DNA of 64,000 nucleotides. Origin: Haloplanus vescus. Lineage in GTDB: Archaea; Halobacteriota; Halobacteria; Halobacteriales; Haloferacaceae. Made by a program: the position numbers and the translations under genes. The DNA is taken from assembly GCF_900107665.1 (NCBI RefSeq), contig NZ_FNQT01000004.1, positions 1-64,000 of the forward strand, written 5' to 3'. Position 1 is the stretch's first letter. The number at the start of each line of letters is the position of its first letter. The notes under the pieces were generated by a model, which had not been told where the DNA came from, ran no database searches, and was given only the letters and a program-made list of their open reading frames with translations. Of this stretch, positions 52,052 to 61,600 are shown one piece after another.

Positions 52052-54580
52052 CTATACGGGGAGGATATCTTTCTCTAAAAATTCTCGAAGCTCAGTAATA
52101 TCTAAGCCACTAACGGAAGCCTCATTTCTAAAGTTCTCAAAGAAAACCTTGGCATCTTCTCTGGTCAAGTGGACATAGTATTCTCTATCAATATTCTGAT
52201 GGTATAATTTCCCGTCGTTGAGGGTCAAATAGAGCTGTTCATAGAAGTCATGGATGTTGTCCTTGATTAGTTCCATATTTTCGTTGTAGCCGATGTAGAG
52301 TCCAAGCAGGAAATCAGAGTGCATTAACACGGGGATACCATTCCATTTCCTCATTCCATTGAGCTTCTTCGCACCAACTGAACCGAAGTTCCCCGGCCTT
52401 GCGTTCGTGATGACGATAAAATTCTGGAACTTTGAGTCCGAACTCTTGACTTCATCACTCTTGTAGATTTTAAGCGCATACGTCCGAAGCATTTCAGCTT
52501 CTTTTGAAGACATATTGATCTCATCCTTCGTAGTGAATTTCCCGTCGTAGGCGAACGAACGAAAGTATTCGTTGTCATTTCGATAGAAGAATAGTTCTCC
52601 GAAGCCATCTGGTTGGTTCCCCCGTCTCTTTTCTCCCCACTGCTCCGTGCTTACTATAGCCTGTTTGATAATGTGGAAAGCGTCCTGCTCAAACTCACCA
52701 CCACTGTAATCTTCAGGCTCGGTTACTAACTTCCCGAGCTGTTTGAACGCATCATGGGCGTTATCAGAAATCCTCTTTTCAGTCGTTCTTGCAACACTGT
52801 GGAGACGCTTAGAAATATAGTTATCCGGTAGTTCGTCATCTATGTCTTTTTCGATAAGGTCACCCAGATCAATAACTTCGGACGTGATTTCTTCGATCAA
52901 ATTCTCGTCTATTACTGTACCCGGATTAAGAACAAGAACTGGATGGATACTCTTTCGGAGGTACTTCGCACTTCCCGGTGTCAGGTTACCCCCTTCTACG
53001 TTTAGGAGGACACGGATGATCTCGCCCTTATCTCCAATCTGGTAGAATTCGAATTCGCGCCCGTAGATACCTTCTCTCTTCTGTCCGTAGTAGGTGAGAC
53101 CCTCGTCTTTGACTAATTTCTCGAAATACCGACGGGTACCGGATTTACTCAGCTCAAGCTCGAATGAGTTGTAGAAGACTTCAAGATTCCCTCCGCATTT
53201 TTGGCACATATCATAGTCTCTGAGATAGATATTCCCACAGCCTTCACATTGTTTATGTTCCACGTCATCCTTGTCCAGAACACCCAAATCATCGGTGAGC
53301 GTCTTAACCAGATCGTCATCTCGGATGTATCGGGCTTCATAAGCGGAGACACCTTTGAGCATCTGCGAAATCAAACGCTCTCGGGTTTTCGCCACAAGGT
53401 GAAGGGGGATTTTCTCGTTCAGTGGAATACCGAAATCCTCGTGAAAAGTCTCAGAGACTTGGTCTTGACGAGTCTCTGATCGTGTCTTGATATCAGCGTT
53501 GAGTCTTAAGAAATTATTCTCAATATTCTCTTCAATCTTCACGCGGGCGTTGGTTCCGAGATGGCTAAACCAGAATTTCCGTATATTTTGGAGATTGATA
53601 TCTGCAATCTCATCTGAGAACTTGGCGAGAACTGGTCGGATATCGCGTTCCTCCGATTGCTTGGAGAGAGCAATTGGAATGGATGGTTGGGTATTTGTTT
53701 GCCGGAGCTGAGCCGAGAGAATTGAGTTGTCATCATCTTCAATATCGGTCTTTGTGAATTCATCGGCAAACCGTGACGCCGTTAACTCGTCATCATCCTC
53801 GATCCAGTCTGCCTCAACTGTCAATATTGAAAATACTTCTTCAATCTTGGTTTTGAGCGTCTCTCTAATCGCAGAACTTGAAGTATCAATTCTAATCGTA
53901 TCCTCGTTATGATTCACCTCAAGAAATACTGTTTTCACGTCCCGTCTCCGTTGTGATCCGCTCGCCATATCGCGGGCTTCTGTGTCAGAAGCCTGTCGAT
54001 CGATACTAAAGATGGTAGAGTCCTCAAACTCCATTCTATTCCGGCTGTTATATCTGAAGTTCCTGGCACGAGTTTTTCGAGAAAGAGTCATTTGGATACC
54101 TCTGCTATTTTCCTCAAATCGGGATCTGTAATCGTCAGGGAGTTGATTTTGAACTCGATATTTGATTTTATCAGAACTGTCGAGCCACTCATTGTACAGG
54201 AATATATGATATACGAGATTCTCATCACCATCGAGTAGCTGTTCCAAGACATACTCGATTTCCTCTCCTTGACGAACAGAGTGTTCTCTCTTTGACGCGA
54301 GGTCTCGAATAGATAGTCGTTTGTCGTCAAGGAATTTGTATAGAGAGAATACAAAAACTGTTTCTTCGGACTGCCTGAGAAGTTTCTCGAAAATACTCCC
54401 CTCCGATGCGTCAATACCCGCAAATTCCAATGTTAGGTCAAGAAAATCTGACGTTGTACTATCCAATATATCACTGAATTGACCTCGATATGTGCCACTC
54501 CAATTATCTTGATAGACAGAATATTCGAGAGGGACGAGTTCGGTAGTTTGCGAGATAATGTCGCCAACATTACCAGACAT
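52052..54580 (-). CDS. Large protein with zinc ribbon and PD-(D/E)XK-like domain
   Basis: The 842-residue protein begins MSGNVGDIISQTTELVPLEY. A four-Cys zinc ribbon (CEGCG with CQKCG) lies near 443-462. The C-terminal third has a restriction-endonuclease pattern: EFEQDAFHIIKQAIVS near 635, then QPDGFGELFFY near 656, and SFAYDGKFTTKDE near 675 (Asp-x-Lys). It has no helicase or methyltransferase motifs. Codon use and the low GC match the STAND gene on the other strand, with which it converges across ~300 bases, suggesting co-acquisition. It could be the nuclease effector of a new defence pair. The gap 51755-52051 holds nothing I can support. Confidence 0.75.
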   Translation of the reverse strand: MSGNVGDIISQTTELVPLEYSVYQDNWSGTYRGQFSDILDSTTSDFLDLTLEFAGIDASEGSIFEKLLRQSEETVFVFSLYKFLDDKRLSIRDLASKREHSVRQGEEIEYVLEQLLDGDENLVYHIFLYNEWLDSSDKIKYRVQNQLPDDYRSRFEENSRGIQMTLSRKTRARNFRYNSRNRMEFEDSTIFSIDRQASDTEARDMASGSQRRRDVKTVFLEVNHNEDTIRIDTSSSAIRETLKTKIEEVFSILTVEADWIEDDDELTASRFADEFTKTDIEDDDNSILSAQLRQTNTQPSIPIALSKQSEERDIRPVLAKFSDEIADINLQNIRKFWFSHLGTNARVKIEENIENNFLRLNADIKTRSETRQDQVSETFHEDFGIPLNEKIPLHLVAKTRERLISQMLKGVSAYEARYIRDDDLVKTLTDDLGVLDKDDVEHKQCEGCGNIYLRDYDMCQKCGGNLEVFYNSFELELSKSGTRRYFEKLVKDEGLTYYGQKREGIYGREFEFYQIGDKGEIIRVLLNVEGGNLTPGSAKYLRKSIHPVLVLNPGTVIDENLIEEITSEVIDLGDLIEKDIDDELPDNYISKRLHSVARTTEKRISDNAHDAFKQLGKLVTEPEDYSGGEFEQDAFHIIKQAIVSTEQWGEKRRGNQPDGFGELFFYRNDNEYFRSFAYDGKFTTKDEINMSSKEAEMLRTYALKIYKSDEVKSSDSKFQNFIVITNARPGNFGSVGAKKLNGMRKWNGIPVLMHSDFLLGLYIGYNENMELIKDNIHDFYEQLYLTLNDGKLYHQNIDREYYVHLTREDAKVFFENFRNEASVSGLDITELREFLEKDILPV

Positions 54581-54891
54581 ACAACCATCGTACCGTCAGA
54601 GTTACTTAATATTGACCCCCCACTCGAACAGTCCACCTCAGGTTCCAAGGGGCGGTTAATCACTTAATGTCTCCTGGATACTTCGGGGGTTTGTGCGGCT
54701 GCACCTCGCAAGGCCAGACAACTCACTCTGGTCTTACACCGACCCCTAAGATTCACGGATAAGAGCTAAATCCGTATCCGGGGTTGTGGCTGCGCGCGCA
54801 GCGACCGGAGGGAGCGAGCACGGAGCGGTGGGCGGGGCGGCGGGGCTTGGGTCGGTCCGGCACTCACCAGAAAAAGAAGGGGCGTCGGCCC
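54581..54891. other. Gene-free boundary of the AT-rich island
   Basis: Composition changes sharply here, from AT-rich on the left to GC-rich on the right. A perfect 14-base palindrome, GCTGCGCGCGCAGC, lies at 54789-54802. No coding region, tRNA-like structure or direct repeat marks a precise junction. The island boundary is probably within 54.6-54.9 kb. Confidence 0.5.
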
Positions 54892-55752
54892 CTACTCTTC
54901 CCACCAGCGGTCGTCGCGCTCTGGGAAGACGATCATACTGTCGTAGGTGACTGCGAGGGAACAGCGCCCTTGGTACCAGTTCTTCTTGAGCGCGCGCATC
55001 CGCACCCGTTCACCTTCTCGGACGAATTTTGGCTCTGAAGCCGTCCAGGATGTGAACTTGATTTTCCCGGTGTCGTCTGCGATGAGACCGACTTGTGCTA
55101 TGGCTGAATCGCTCGGAGGCCAGAGTTTCACGATCTCGCCTTCGATGCTCACCTCGTCGGTCTGCACGTCCGGGACGTCCTCGATCGGGCAGATGGCGCC
55201 GGGGGCCGCCTTGAGCGCGTCCATCGTGTCGAACACTGCTTCGGTGATGTCCTGCCCCTTGGCGACCCGCTTTGCGAGCGCCCGCGAGACAGCGGCCCGA
55301 CTGTGACCGGTGCGAAGCCGCTGTGCCATCCGGTCTGCTTCCTGGTTCACCTTCGCCAGCTCCATCCGGGAGAGGCGTTCACGCGGATCCGTCCGCTCAG
55401 GGGTGCGTTCCTCCCGCTTGCGCTGCCGCCGTTCGGTGACGACCTCGCGGGTCCGCTTCGCCCGCCCATCTTGGGTGCCGAGTTCTGCCTGGGCGCTGAT
55501 GTGGTCCAGTTCGGCCTCCCGGGCGCGAATCTTCTCTTCCTGCGCGAGGGGCAGGTGCGAGAAGTCCTGGACGATGCCGTCTGGGTGGTTGGAATCCACC
55601 TTTGCCTGCGTTTCCTGCTGGACCGTCGCCCGGAACTTCGGCTGGTCGTCGACGACCTCGAAGCCGTCCTCGTCGACGCCGGCGTCTTCAGTTCGTTCGA
55701 ATGCCTGTTCATCCACCGTAACGACCTTGCGACTCGAGTTGTTACTTGACAT
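54892..55752 (-). CDS. OB-fold single-strand DNA-binding (RPA-like) protein
   Basis: From ATG 55752 (MSSNNSSRKVVTVDEQAFER) the protein has 286 residues. The N-terminal 170 are charged and helical (REAELDHISAQAELGTQDGR). The C-terminal ~90 residues form an OB-fold: VSIEGEIVKLWPPSDSAIAQ, VGLIADDTGKIKFTSWTASE, VREGERVRMRALKKNWYQGR and LAVTYDSMIVFP, with the aromatic strand typical of RPA-type domains. It may protect plasmid single-stranded DNA. The upstream region contains a 19-base perfect inverted repeat. It is the last gene of the minus-strand run from 58.1 kb. Confidence 0.85.
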   Translation of the reverse strand: MSSNNSSRKVVTVDEQAFERTEDAGVDEDGFEVVDDQPKFRATVQQETQAKVDSNHPDGIVQDFSHLPLAQEEKIRAREAELDHISAQAELGTQDGRAKRTREVVTERRQRKREERTPERTDPRERLSRMELAKVNQEADRMAQRLRTGHSRAAVSRALAKRVAKGQDITEAVFDTMDALKAAPGAICPIEDVPDVQTDEVSIEGEIVKLWPPSDSAIAQVGLIADDTGKIKFTSWTASEPKFVREGERVRMRALKKNWYQGRCSLAVTYDSMIVFPERDDRWWEE

Positions 55753-56339
55753 TGGTATCCTCCAGATACCACTGAAGGCGCTCGCGCGCCGCCACCGCGA
55801 TGCCCCAAACATCGCGGTTTTCCGACGATGTCGACGTCCGATAGCACCGACTGCGCGCTCTCGCTCGCGCCTTCGCGAGCGCCCTGCCGGGCGCGAGCGA
55901 GAGCGCGCCCAAGTGCGGCGACCCCAACCAGCACCGCGCGCCGACCCGCCCGGAGCGAGCGGCCAGCGGAGAAAGCGTGGGGGGTGAGCAGCGACGCCGC
56001 GCAACCCCCCGCGCTTTCCCGCTGGCGTCGAGGGCACATTCACTTTAGCCCGGCAGCCCGCCCGCTACTGCAGGCAGGCAGCCCGGAATGGTCGGTCGCG
56101 AGCGACGCGGAGGGCGGCAGCGGCGAGCGGGGCGGGCCGGTACGCACACACCTGTCCAGCCGGCCGCGACACTCGGCGACCCAGCTACCGTCCTGGCGGA
56201 CTCAGAAAGGGCGAGGCCGTCTCGGTCGTCCCCCGACCCCGCAAGCACCGCAGGGACGAGGAGCGCAGCGGTGGTCGCGGGATGCCGAGCGGCCGAGGGC
56301 TTTCAGGGAACGTCGCCGTCGACGAATTCGATCGCGCTA
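55753..56339. other. GC-rich gene-free region with a long inverted repeat
   Basis: No gene is supported: frames are Arg- or Pro-rich and not halophilic. GCGCGCTCTCGCTCGCGCC at 55853-55871 and its exact inverse at 55890-55908 form a 19-base-pair hairpin with an 18-base loop. If transcribed in the leader of the OB-fold gene it would strongly affect its expression; it could also be a cruciform site or a protein-binding dyad. Confidence 0.6.
55853..55908. repeat. Perfect 19-base inverted repeat, GC-rich
   Basis: Arms at 55853-55871 and 55890-55908 are exact inverse copies. The loop (55872-55889) contains TTCGCGAGCG, itself palindromic in part. It lies ~100 bases upstream of the OB-fold gene start. 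Confidence 0.85.
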
Positions 56340-56597
56340 CTAATCCGGTGCCCCGGCTGGCTCGTCGAGAAGGACATCGACGCCGTCGTGGGTAACAGCG
56401 AGCTGAATCCCTTCCACAGTGAACCGGACCTCGACGTCGCCGGTTGAAGATGCGAGAAGCTGTTCGAGTGCCCCGACGTCAACGGCGTCGTGGAGCTGAT
56501 ACGAATCACTCGCCAACCCGTGGGCTTCCAGTGTCTCGACGATTTCAACGAGTAGATCAGGGGATGTATCTGAGTCTCGGGGGGTGGAGGGAGCCAT
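56340..56597 (-). CDS. HalOD1-type output domain protein
   Basis: The 85-residue product starts MAPSTPRDSDTSPDLLVEIV and fits the HalOD1 domain, found as the output module of haloarchaeal signalling proteins: helix LVEIVETLEAHGL, then LHDAVDVGALEQLL, then strands VEVRFTVEGIQLAVTHDGVD. The whole protein is one such domain. It probably interacts with another protein in a response pathway; there is no DNA-binding motif. It lies between the 56682 gene and the gene-free 55753-56339 region. Confidence 0.8.
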   Translation of the reverse strand: MAPSTPRDSDTSPDLLVEIVETLEAHGLASDSYQLHDAVDVGALEQLLASSTGDVEVRFTVEGIQLAVTHDGVDVLLDEPAGAPD

Positions 56598-56681
56598 TGT
56601 GGCCTCGGCGGGTACATAGGACGAATAGGAGTTAAAAATGGGGACTCGACGGACCGTCGCTACGGGCTTTCAACCGGTCCC

Positions 56682-57011
56682 TCAGCCGTCGTCCTGGGCG
56701 TTTAGCTCCTCGAGGAACCAGCTGGCGTCGGTCCCGATCCGAACGCCGTCGACGTTGCGCATCTCGAGGCCGTTCGTGGCGGTCCGAAACGGCTCCTCGT
56801 CGACGAGGATGCGGTGGATGACTGTCCGGACCGACTCCGTTCCGTACCTGTCGACGAGAGCCGCGACCGCCGTATCGAAATGCGCATCCTCGTGCTCGGC
56901 TCGCGGGTTCTGCGCCCGGTGGATCACGAGGTCGACCACATCGTCGACCGATGCGTGCTCGGGATTCCCGGTTTGCTCACGAACGTTATAGAGGGGCTCA
57001 GCATCAGACAT
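56682..57011 (-). CDS. Small protein with aromatic C-terminus, unknown
   Basis: The 109-residue product starts MSDAEPLYNVREQTGNPEHA. Helix (SVDDVVDLVIHRAQNPRAEH), long helix (DTAVAALVDRYGTESVRTVI), and a short strand-rich end (MRNVDGVRIGTDASWFLEEL). It lies seven bases from the upstream zinc-ribbon gene and is in the same run. No family recognised. Confidence 0.7.
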   Translation of the reverse strand: MSDAEPLYNVREQTGNPEHASVDDVVDLVIHRAQNPRAEHEDAHFDTAVAALVDRYGTESVRTVIHRILVDEEPFRTATNGLEMRNVDGVRIGTDASWFLEELNAQDDG

Positions 57012-57017
57012 TATGGA

Positions 57018-57374
57018 TCACTCCGTCTCGTCGTCCGTATCGGTCCTCGCCGGGTCGATTTCTCGTTGCCGGCAGATCGCAGCCAGCGTCTCCTCAAGCG
57101 TGTCCACACTCCCGGTCGCCGCGAGCTCGTCGGTAATCTCGTCGATGAGTGCGGCTCGCTTGACGGCAGTCTCGTCGCCGGCGGTCGTGTCGATTGATGC
57201 GACGCGAAGCGCCCGCGTTTCGTGCCAGCCACAGTTCCAACAGTCTCGGGTCACCTCGATCTGCTCGTCCTCTTCCGCTGCGAGGACGGCGTCGGACACC
57301 GACGTCGAAAGCGGCCGGTCCGGTCCGACCTCAAGGGTGACTGGGGACCCGCACGCGGGGCAGTCCATAGTCAT
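57018..57374 (-). CDS. Small zinc-ribbon protein
   Basis: From the ATG at 57374 (MTMDCPACGSPVTLEVGPDR) the product has 118 residues; a second ATG at 57368 is equally possible. CPACG at the start and CWNCGWHE near 55 form a zinc ribbon. The C-terminal part is a helix pair (AVKRAALIDEITDELAATGS). This resembles a transcription- or RNA-associated zinc ribbon, but no assignment is made. The following gene starts seven bases after its stop. Confidence 0.7.
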   Translation of the reverse strand: MTMDCPACGSPVTLEVGPDRPLSTSVSDAVLAAEEDEQIEVTRDCWNCGWHETRALRVASIDTTAGDETAVKRAALIDEITDELAATGSVDTLEETLAAICRQREIDPARTDTDDETE

Positions 57375-57523
57375 CCCGAGGAGCGCCCTTCTGTTGAAGA
57401 TAGCGGAGCGACGGGACAGCGACACAACCAACGCTGCAGGGGCGTGGGGTGGGACAGCTACGGACAACTGTGACCCTCCCGGAGTGGTCGCCGTTCCACT
57501 CACCTTGACGACCGCTCGGCGGA

Positions 57524-57853
57524 TCAGTCAGAGACGATGTGCGTGTCGAGGTCGCGCGTCCAGTACGTTGCCGGCCCACCGGGACTACACCGTGCACAGA
57601 CCTGTATCGGGCCTTCGAGATGGCCGAGTTCGATCCGAAACCGGGTGAGCGCTGCGAGCGCGTCGACGACAAGGCCACAGCTGTCACAGGCGTAGTGATC
57701 ACGCTCGTCGGGATTTGCCGTCTCCTGAATCGCACAGTCGACGCAAATCGGGTGACTGACCTGCTCCTCTTTCCCCCACGTGTAGGCGATCCCGGTCTCT
57801 GTCCCGGGTGGCGCCTCGCAGAAGGCACAGCCGGCCAGCGTCTGCTGCATCAT
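57524..57853 (-). CDS. Zinc-ribbon protein (DUF7558-like)
   Basis: From ATG 57853 (MMQQTLAGCAFCEAPPGTET) the 109-residue product has three CxxC pairs (CAFC, CVDC, CDSC) and a final CARC. A compact double zinc ribbon is likely. The ATG overlaps the TGA stop of the upstream gene. I recall this as DUF7558, from memory. A nucleic-acid-binding role is possible by analogy with other zinc ribbons. Confidence 0.75.
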   Translation of the reverse strand: MMQQTLAGCAFCEAPPGTETGIAYTWGKEEQVSHPICVDCAIQETANPDERDHYACDSCGLVVDALAALTRFRIELGHLEGPIQVCARCSPGGPATYWTRDLDTHIVSD

Positions 57854-58140
57854 TCGTCCGCCTCGCCGGCGTCGTGGGCGGCCATCCAGCCCGTGTGGAA
57901 GACGGCGAGCTGCTGCATCGATTCGAACGCTGTGTCGCTGGGCTCGTGAACGAGGAGCCGCTGGTCGACGACCGGTGTGACCGTCCCGGCATCGAGTAGC
58001 TCTCGAATCAGCTGGCGGGCCGTCTCGTCGTCGAGATCCGCCGTCGACGGTGACCGGGCATCCCGATCCTGAGCGAGCAATTCTGCTTCGAACCATTCGT
58101 GATCGTCTGCCGTATCGTCGTATCTATCCGGACCAGACAT
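57850..58140 (-). CDS. Unknown small acidic protein
   Basis: ATG 58140 gives a 96-residue product beginning MSGPDRYDDTADDHEWFEAE. It has a central helix (DETARQLIRELLDAGTVTPV) and a late segment MQQLAVFHTGWMAAHDAGEA. The stop overlaps the start of the DUF7558-like gene by two bases (ATGATG arrangement), implying coupling. A leader hairpin with GGGTG lies 26 bases upstream, so this is the promoter-side gene of the run. No family recognised. Confidence 0.7.
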   Translation of the reverse strand: MSGPDRYDDTADDHEWFEAELLAQDRDARSPSTADLDDETARQLIRELLDAGTVTPVVDQRLLVHEPSDTAFESMQQLAVFHTGWMAAHDAGEADE

Positions 58141-58165
58141 ACGAATCAGGGGCAGCGCACGAACC

Positions 58166-58186
58166 GCCCCGCACCCATTCTGGGGC
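58166..58186 (-). repeat. Leader hairpin with GGGTG loop (58140 gene)
   Basis: GCCCC at 58166-58170 pairs with GGGGC at 58182-58186, loop AGAATGGGTGC on the minus strand. It begins 26 bases upstream of the ATG. This outlying copy shows that the leader hairpin family extends beyond the main cluster. Confidence 0.75.
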
Positions 58187-58399
58187 ACAATAAACAGTCA
58201 CCACTGGCGCTTAGTCTCAGCCACGACGGCGATGTGGTCCTCTCTCCTCCACGCCTCCCGCCATCGTCCGGGTGGCAATCCCGCTCACGTGGCCTGCGGC
58301 CTGGCACCTCGGCCCTGTTGGCCGCGAACATAACTTTGGGCCGCCACCCCCACCATATATCGGTTGATTTTCCTGCTGTCTGGTGGCGGAATTCGGCCC

Positions 58400-58559
58400 T
58401 AAATCGCAAGACAGCGATACCTGACACCAAATTTCGTTGGCTGTCCGGGAACTCTCTGATTAGTGAGTCTGGTGTCTAGTGCTGCTATCTTGCGATTTAT
58501 GCACTCCACACGAGTCCATTCATATCTGGTGTCTAGGAAAGACTAGGGGTGGTGTCAGG
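58400..58559. repeat. Cluster of inverted and direct repeats, gene-free region
   Basis: The region 58187-58669 has no gene. TAAATCGCAAGA at 58400-58411 is matched by TCTTGCGATTTA at 58488-58499. CCTGACACC at 58420-58428 is matched by GGTGTCAGG at 58551-58559. CTGGTGTCTAG occurs at 58469-58479 and 58526-58536 (57 bases apart). The combination resembles a recombination or binding site, for example an attachment region or end of a mobile element. No coding frame spans it. Confidence 0.6.
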
Positions 58560-58669
58560 CTGTCTATTCGGGCGGTATAGGTGAATAGATTCTGTTGAAA
58601 CGCTACACAAGTGATAGAAATAGCGAACTACGATCGCCGCTCCCGCAGAACTCTCGGAGTTCGCCGTTC

Positions 58670-61600
58670 CTATCCCTCAGTATAGAAGCTGATGTAGAAC
58701 GACCCACCACGAAGCTTTTCTAGAATCTCCCGCTCCTCTCGCTCGATACCGACGAACTCGTCGACGTTGTCTATATCTAAGAGATTTACAGTGCGGTCAT
58801 TGTCACTTCGCCAGTCGGTTGAGAAACCGACGAGTCGGATTATGTAACGGAATGCGCGCACTTGGTCCGTGTTTGCGTCGTCTGGGGACAACGGTCCGGG
58901 ACGGAGCGCCATACGTAGCTCGTTCCCGGTTAATTTGATTCGGCCGCTTCGCATCCGTTCCGCTGCGACGGCTTTCGACTCGACCCGATACATCCACTCC
59001 GGTGTCCAAGACACGACGGACTCGGTTTCTGGCATTGCCGCGAAGGGATCTATCAAGTCAAACCCTGGCCCTCGTTCCGCAGACGTATCGAACAGGGCGT
59101 GGAACGCCATCCTTGTATCGCTCGTCTCAGCCAGGTTCTTTGTCCGGAGCACATCGGCAGGGCTGGTGGCCTCCACTGCGCCGCTACTGGTCCACGATGT
59201 TGCAATCTCGTCGACTGACTTCAGTCTCCACCTGTCGTGTCCACGCCACGTTTCCAAGCGATCTAAAATCGACGAACGGACGCTGACTGGTGCGGCTTGG
59301 AATCGCTGCCACGCACGATTCAAGCAAATTAATTCTCCCTCTCGGCCTCTTGCATCGATTCCGACGTTGGGTTGTCCGTACTCACCCCCCGAGGAATCGC
59401 CGATGGTTGGGGAACCTCCTCCGGAAGCGGAGCCGTCGGCTGAGATCTGTGATGCGAGCGAATCGAGCGACTCATCTCGCCCCTGAAGCCACTCATTCGT
59501 GAGATCTTCCCTCGTTCGGCCCTCATCGGTTGCGTAGTCACTCGTTGTGCCGTAGAACTTCGCGAGCGCGGTTTCAAAGGCTTTGTCACCGCCATTGGGA
59601 GTCGTCGCCGCTTCGATGAGTGACTCCATCCGCTCTTCGATGGTCTGGTCGGTATAGATTACATCCGACTGTTTCAGGTCTTCCCACTCTGTGCGACCCC
59701 ATTTCCTGACGGCGCCTCTGAGATGTTCCAGCGGTTCTGGCGTTGACTTGAGGTAGGGCAACGCGCCGAGCCGGACCTCGCAAATGTCGGATGGAAGCGT
59801 TTCTGCGTGCGGAACGAATTGCGCGACGCGTCTATTTGGCTTTGGAGCCGGTGTAGCCTCTCGCGCATCTTTGGCTGCGCGTTCGAGGGTCGCCTCGCCC
59901 TCATCTTCGTACCTACCGACTGCATTCCAGAACCGACGAAATCGTTGTATAGTCGTGCTGTATGACTCCACCGGAGCGGTACCCTTTGCCGACGGCCACG
60001 TTTCGAGAGTTTGCCACCGATACCCGGCCTTGACGAGTGCGTCGATGTCGATACTGTTAACGGACTGATCGAGTTGGTAGGTGATCCGGTGTCGCACCGC
60101 CTCATCGTCGGTGGCTGCGGCACGTATACATTCGATAGCGACCTCATTGTCGAATCCACACTTCTCAGTCAGCGTGTTGAGCCACGACTGGAGCAACGTG
60201 CTCTTAGTAACCGCGGCTGGGTCATCTTCGAGTCTGTGTAACTCATTCAGCGTTACGCGCGCGTTGACAGTGAGTTCATCCCCTTCAGTTAGGGATACGG
60301 TGGGTGCAATCGTCGAAACGAGGCCCTGAAGAGTGTGGTGGATAACTTCAAGACGCTGTGTACGGAGCTCGTTGATCTCCGCTCGAACTTCCTCCAATGC
60401 CGAGCGATACTCTGTCTCCAGTGCCGACTCTCCTTTGAACAAGACGTTCTCGAAGGTATCTGCGAGGTCGAACTGTTCGAGTACTTGGACGATACCATCT
60501 GCTGTGAGGTACGGCGGTATCGCGTCACCATCGACACGCTTCACTGCGTCTTCGAAAAGGGCGATATGTAGTCCTCCATCCTTGGCTCCGTCAGCCGGTT
60601 CCCATTGTGCCGAATTACGCTGCGTATCGTCATCGTCGTCACGTGCGACGATCGCGATTCGGTTCTCGACGACAGCAGACAATTGATCGTGCTTTTCTTC
60701 GAGGTCTGGAGCTGTTGCCTGTTCGAGATATGCTGCCAACAGGTACTGTTGACGCTGCCGAAGCGTCTCCCGAAGGGTGTCGAGGCGATCCGTCCCCGAT
60801 TCGACCTCACCACCACTGACTGGTCGAGGAGACGGTGGTTCGCTCTCTATGATTATCCCGAATGTTACTGTCGTCGCCTCTTCGTCGGCAGAGCTTTCGG
60901 TCCCAAGAAGGCGGGCAACTTCTGTCGAGTCGGAAGGCCGTTCGACGAACGGCCGTGCGTCCCGAACCAACCGATCACGTGAAAACGAGGAGAGTGGTTG
61001 TGTGAAAATAACCGGCTGCTGTGCTATTGACGGCGCCCCCGGTGCGGGCGCTTCCGCACCAATCTTAAGCGCTTTCGAGTTGCGGCCTTCTGTAATTCGA
61101 ACCGTCGTTCCGAGGCGCCAAATATCGCGCCGAATCCAGCGCCGAATCTCTGGTCGTTCGTCGAGTCGATCTGCGAGTGTCTGTCCGGAAGCGAGCCGGC
61201 GCATCAGGGCGTCGATGGGCACAGAAAGCGCCCGTGCGGACCAGCTCGCCGATATATCGAAGGGGTTCTGACCTGGTGTCTTCTCCACTGCGAACTGCCC
61301 AATGAACCAGTTGAGTCGCTGAGCTGCCATCGGTGGGGTCAAATTATCGATTTCTCGAATACCGAGGATCCTGAGAGCTGACGAAATATCCACTGCCTCT
61401 GACCCCGATGTGGGAGCTAACCTCTGTTCGAGTTTGGAACTGTCGACTCGCGGCAAATACTGAGCAGCCCCTCTGACTTGTTCTGCATCGTCGAAGATCA
61501 ATTTCTCTGCCGAAGCTGTCGTCCCATCCTCGACTGTAAGCCGGTCATTCCCGCCCTCATCTTCGAATTGGCTGTCGACAGGCCAGAGCTCTGCTTGAGC

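Noticed and set aside
51884-52078. A 64-codon plus-strand frame in the gap between STAND and nuclease genes
   Set aside because: It overlaps the end of the nuclease gene, and its composition is not acidic.
56045-56343. Short frames in the GC-rich gap
   Set aside because: All are Arg/Gly/Pro-rich on both strands with no start signal. No halophilic protein is visible.
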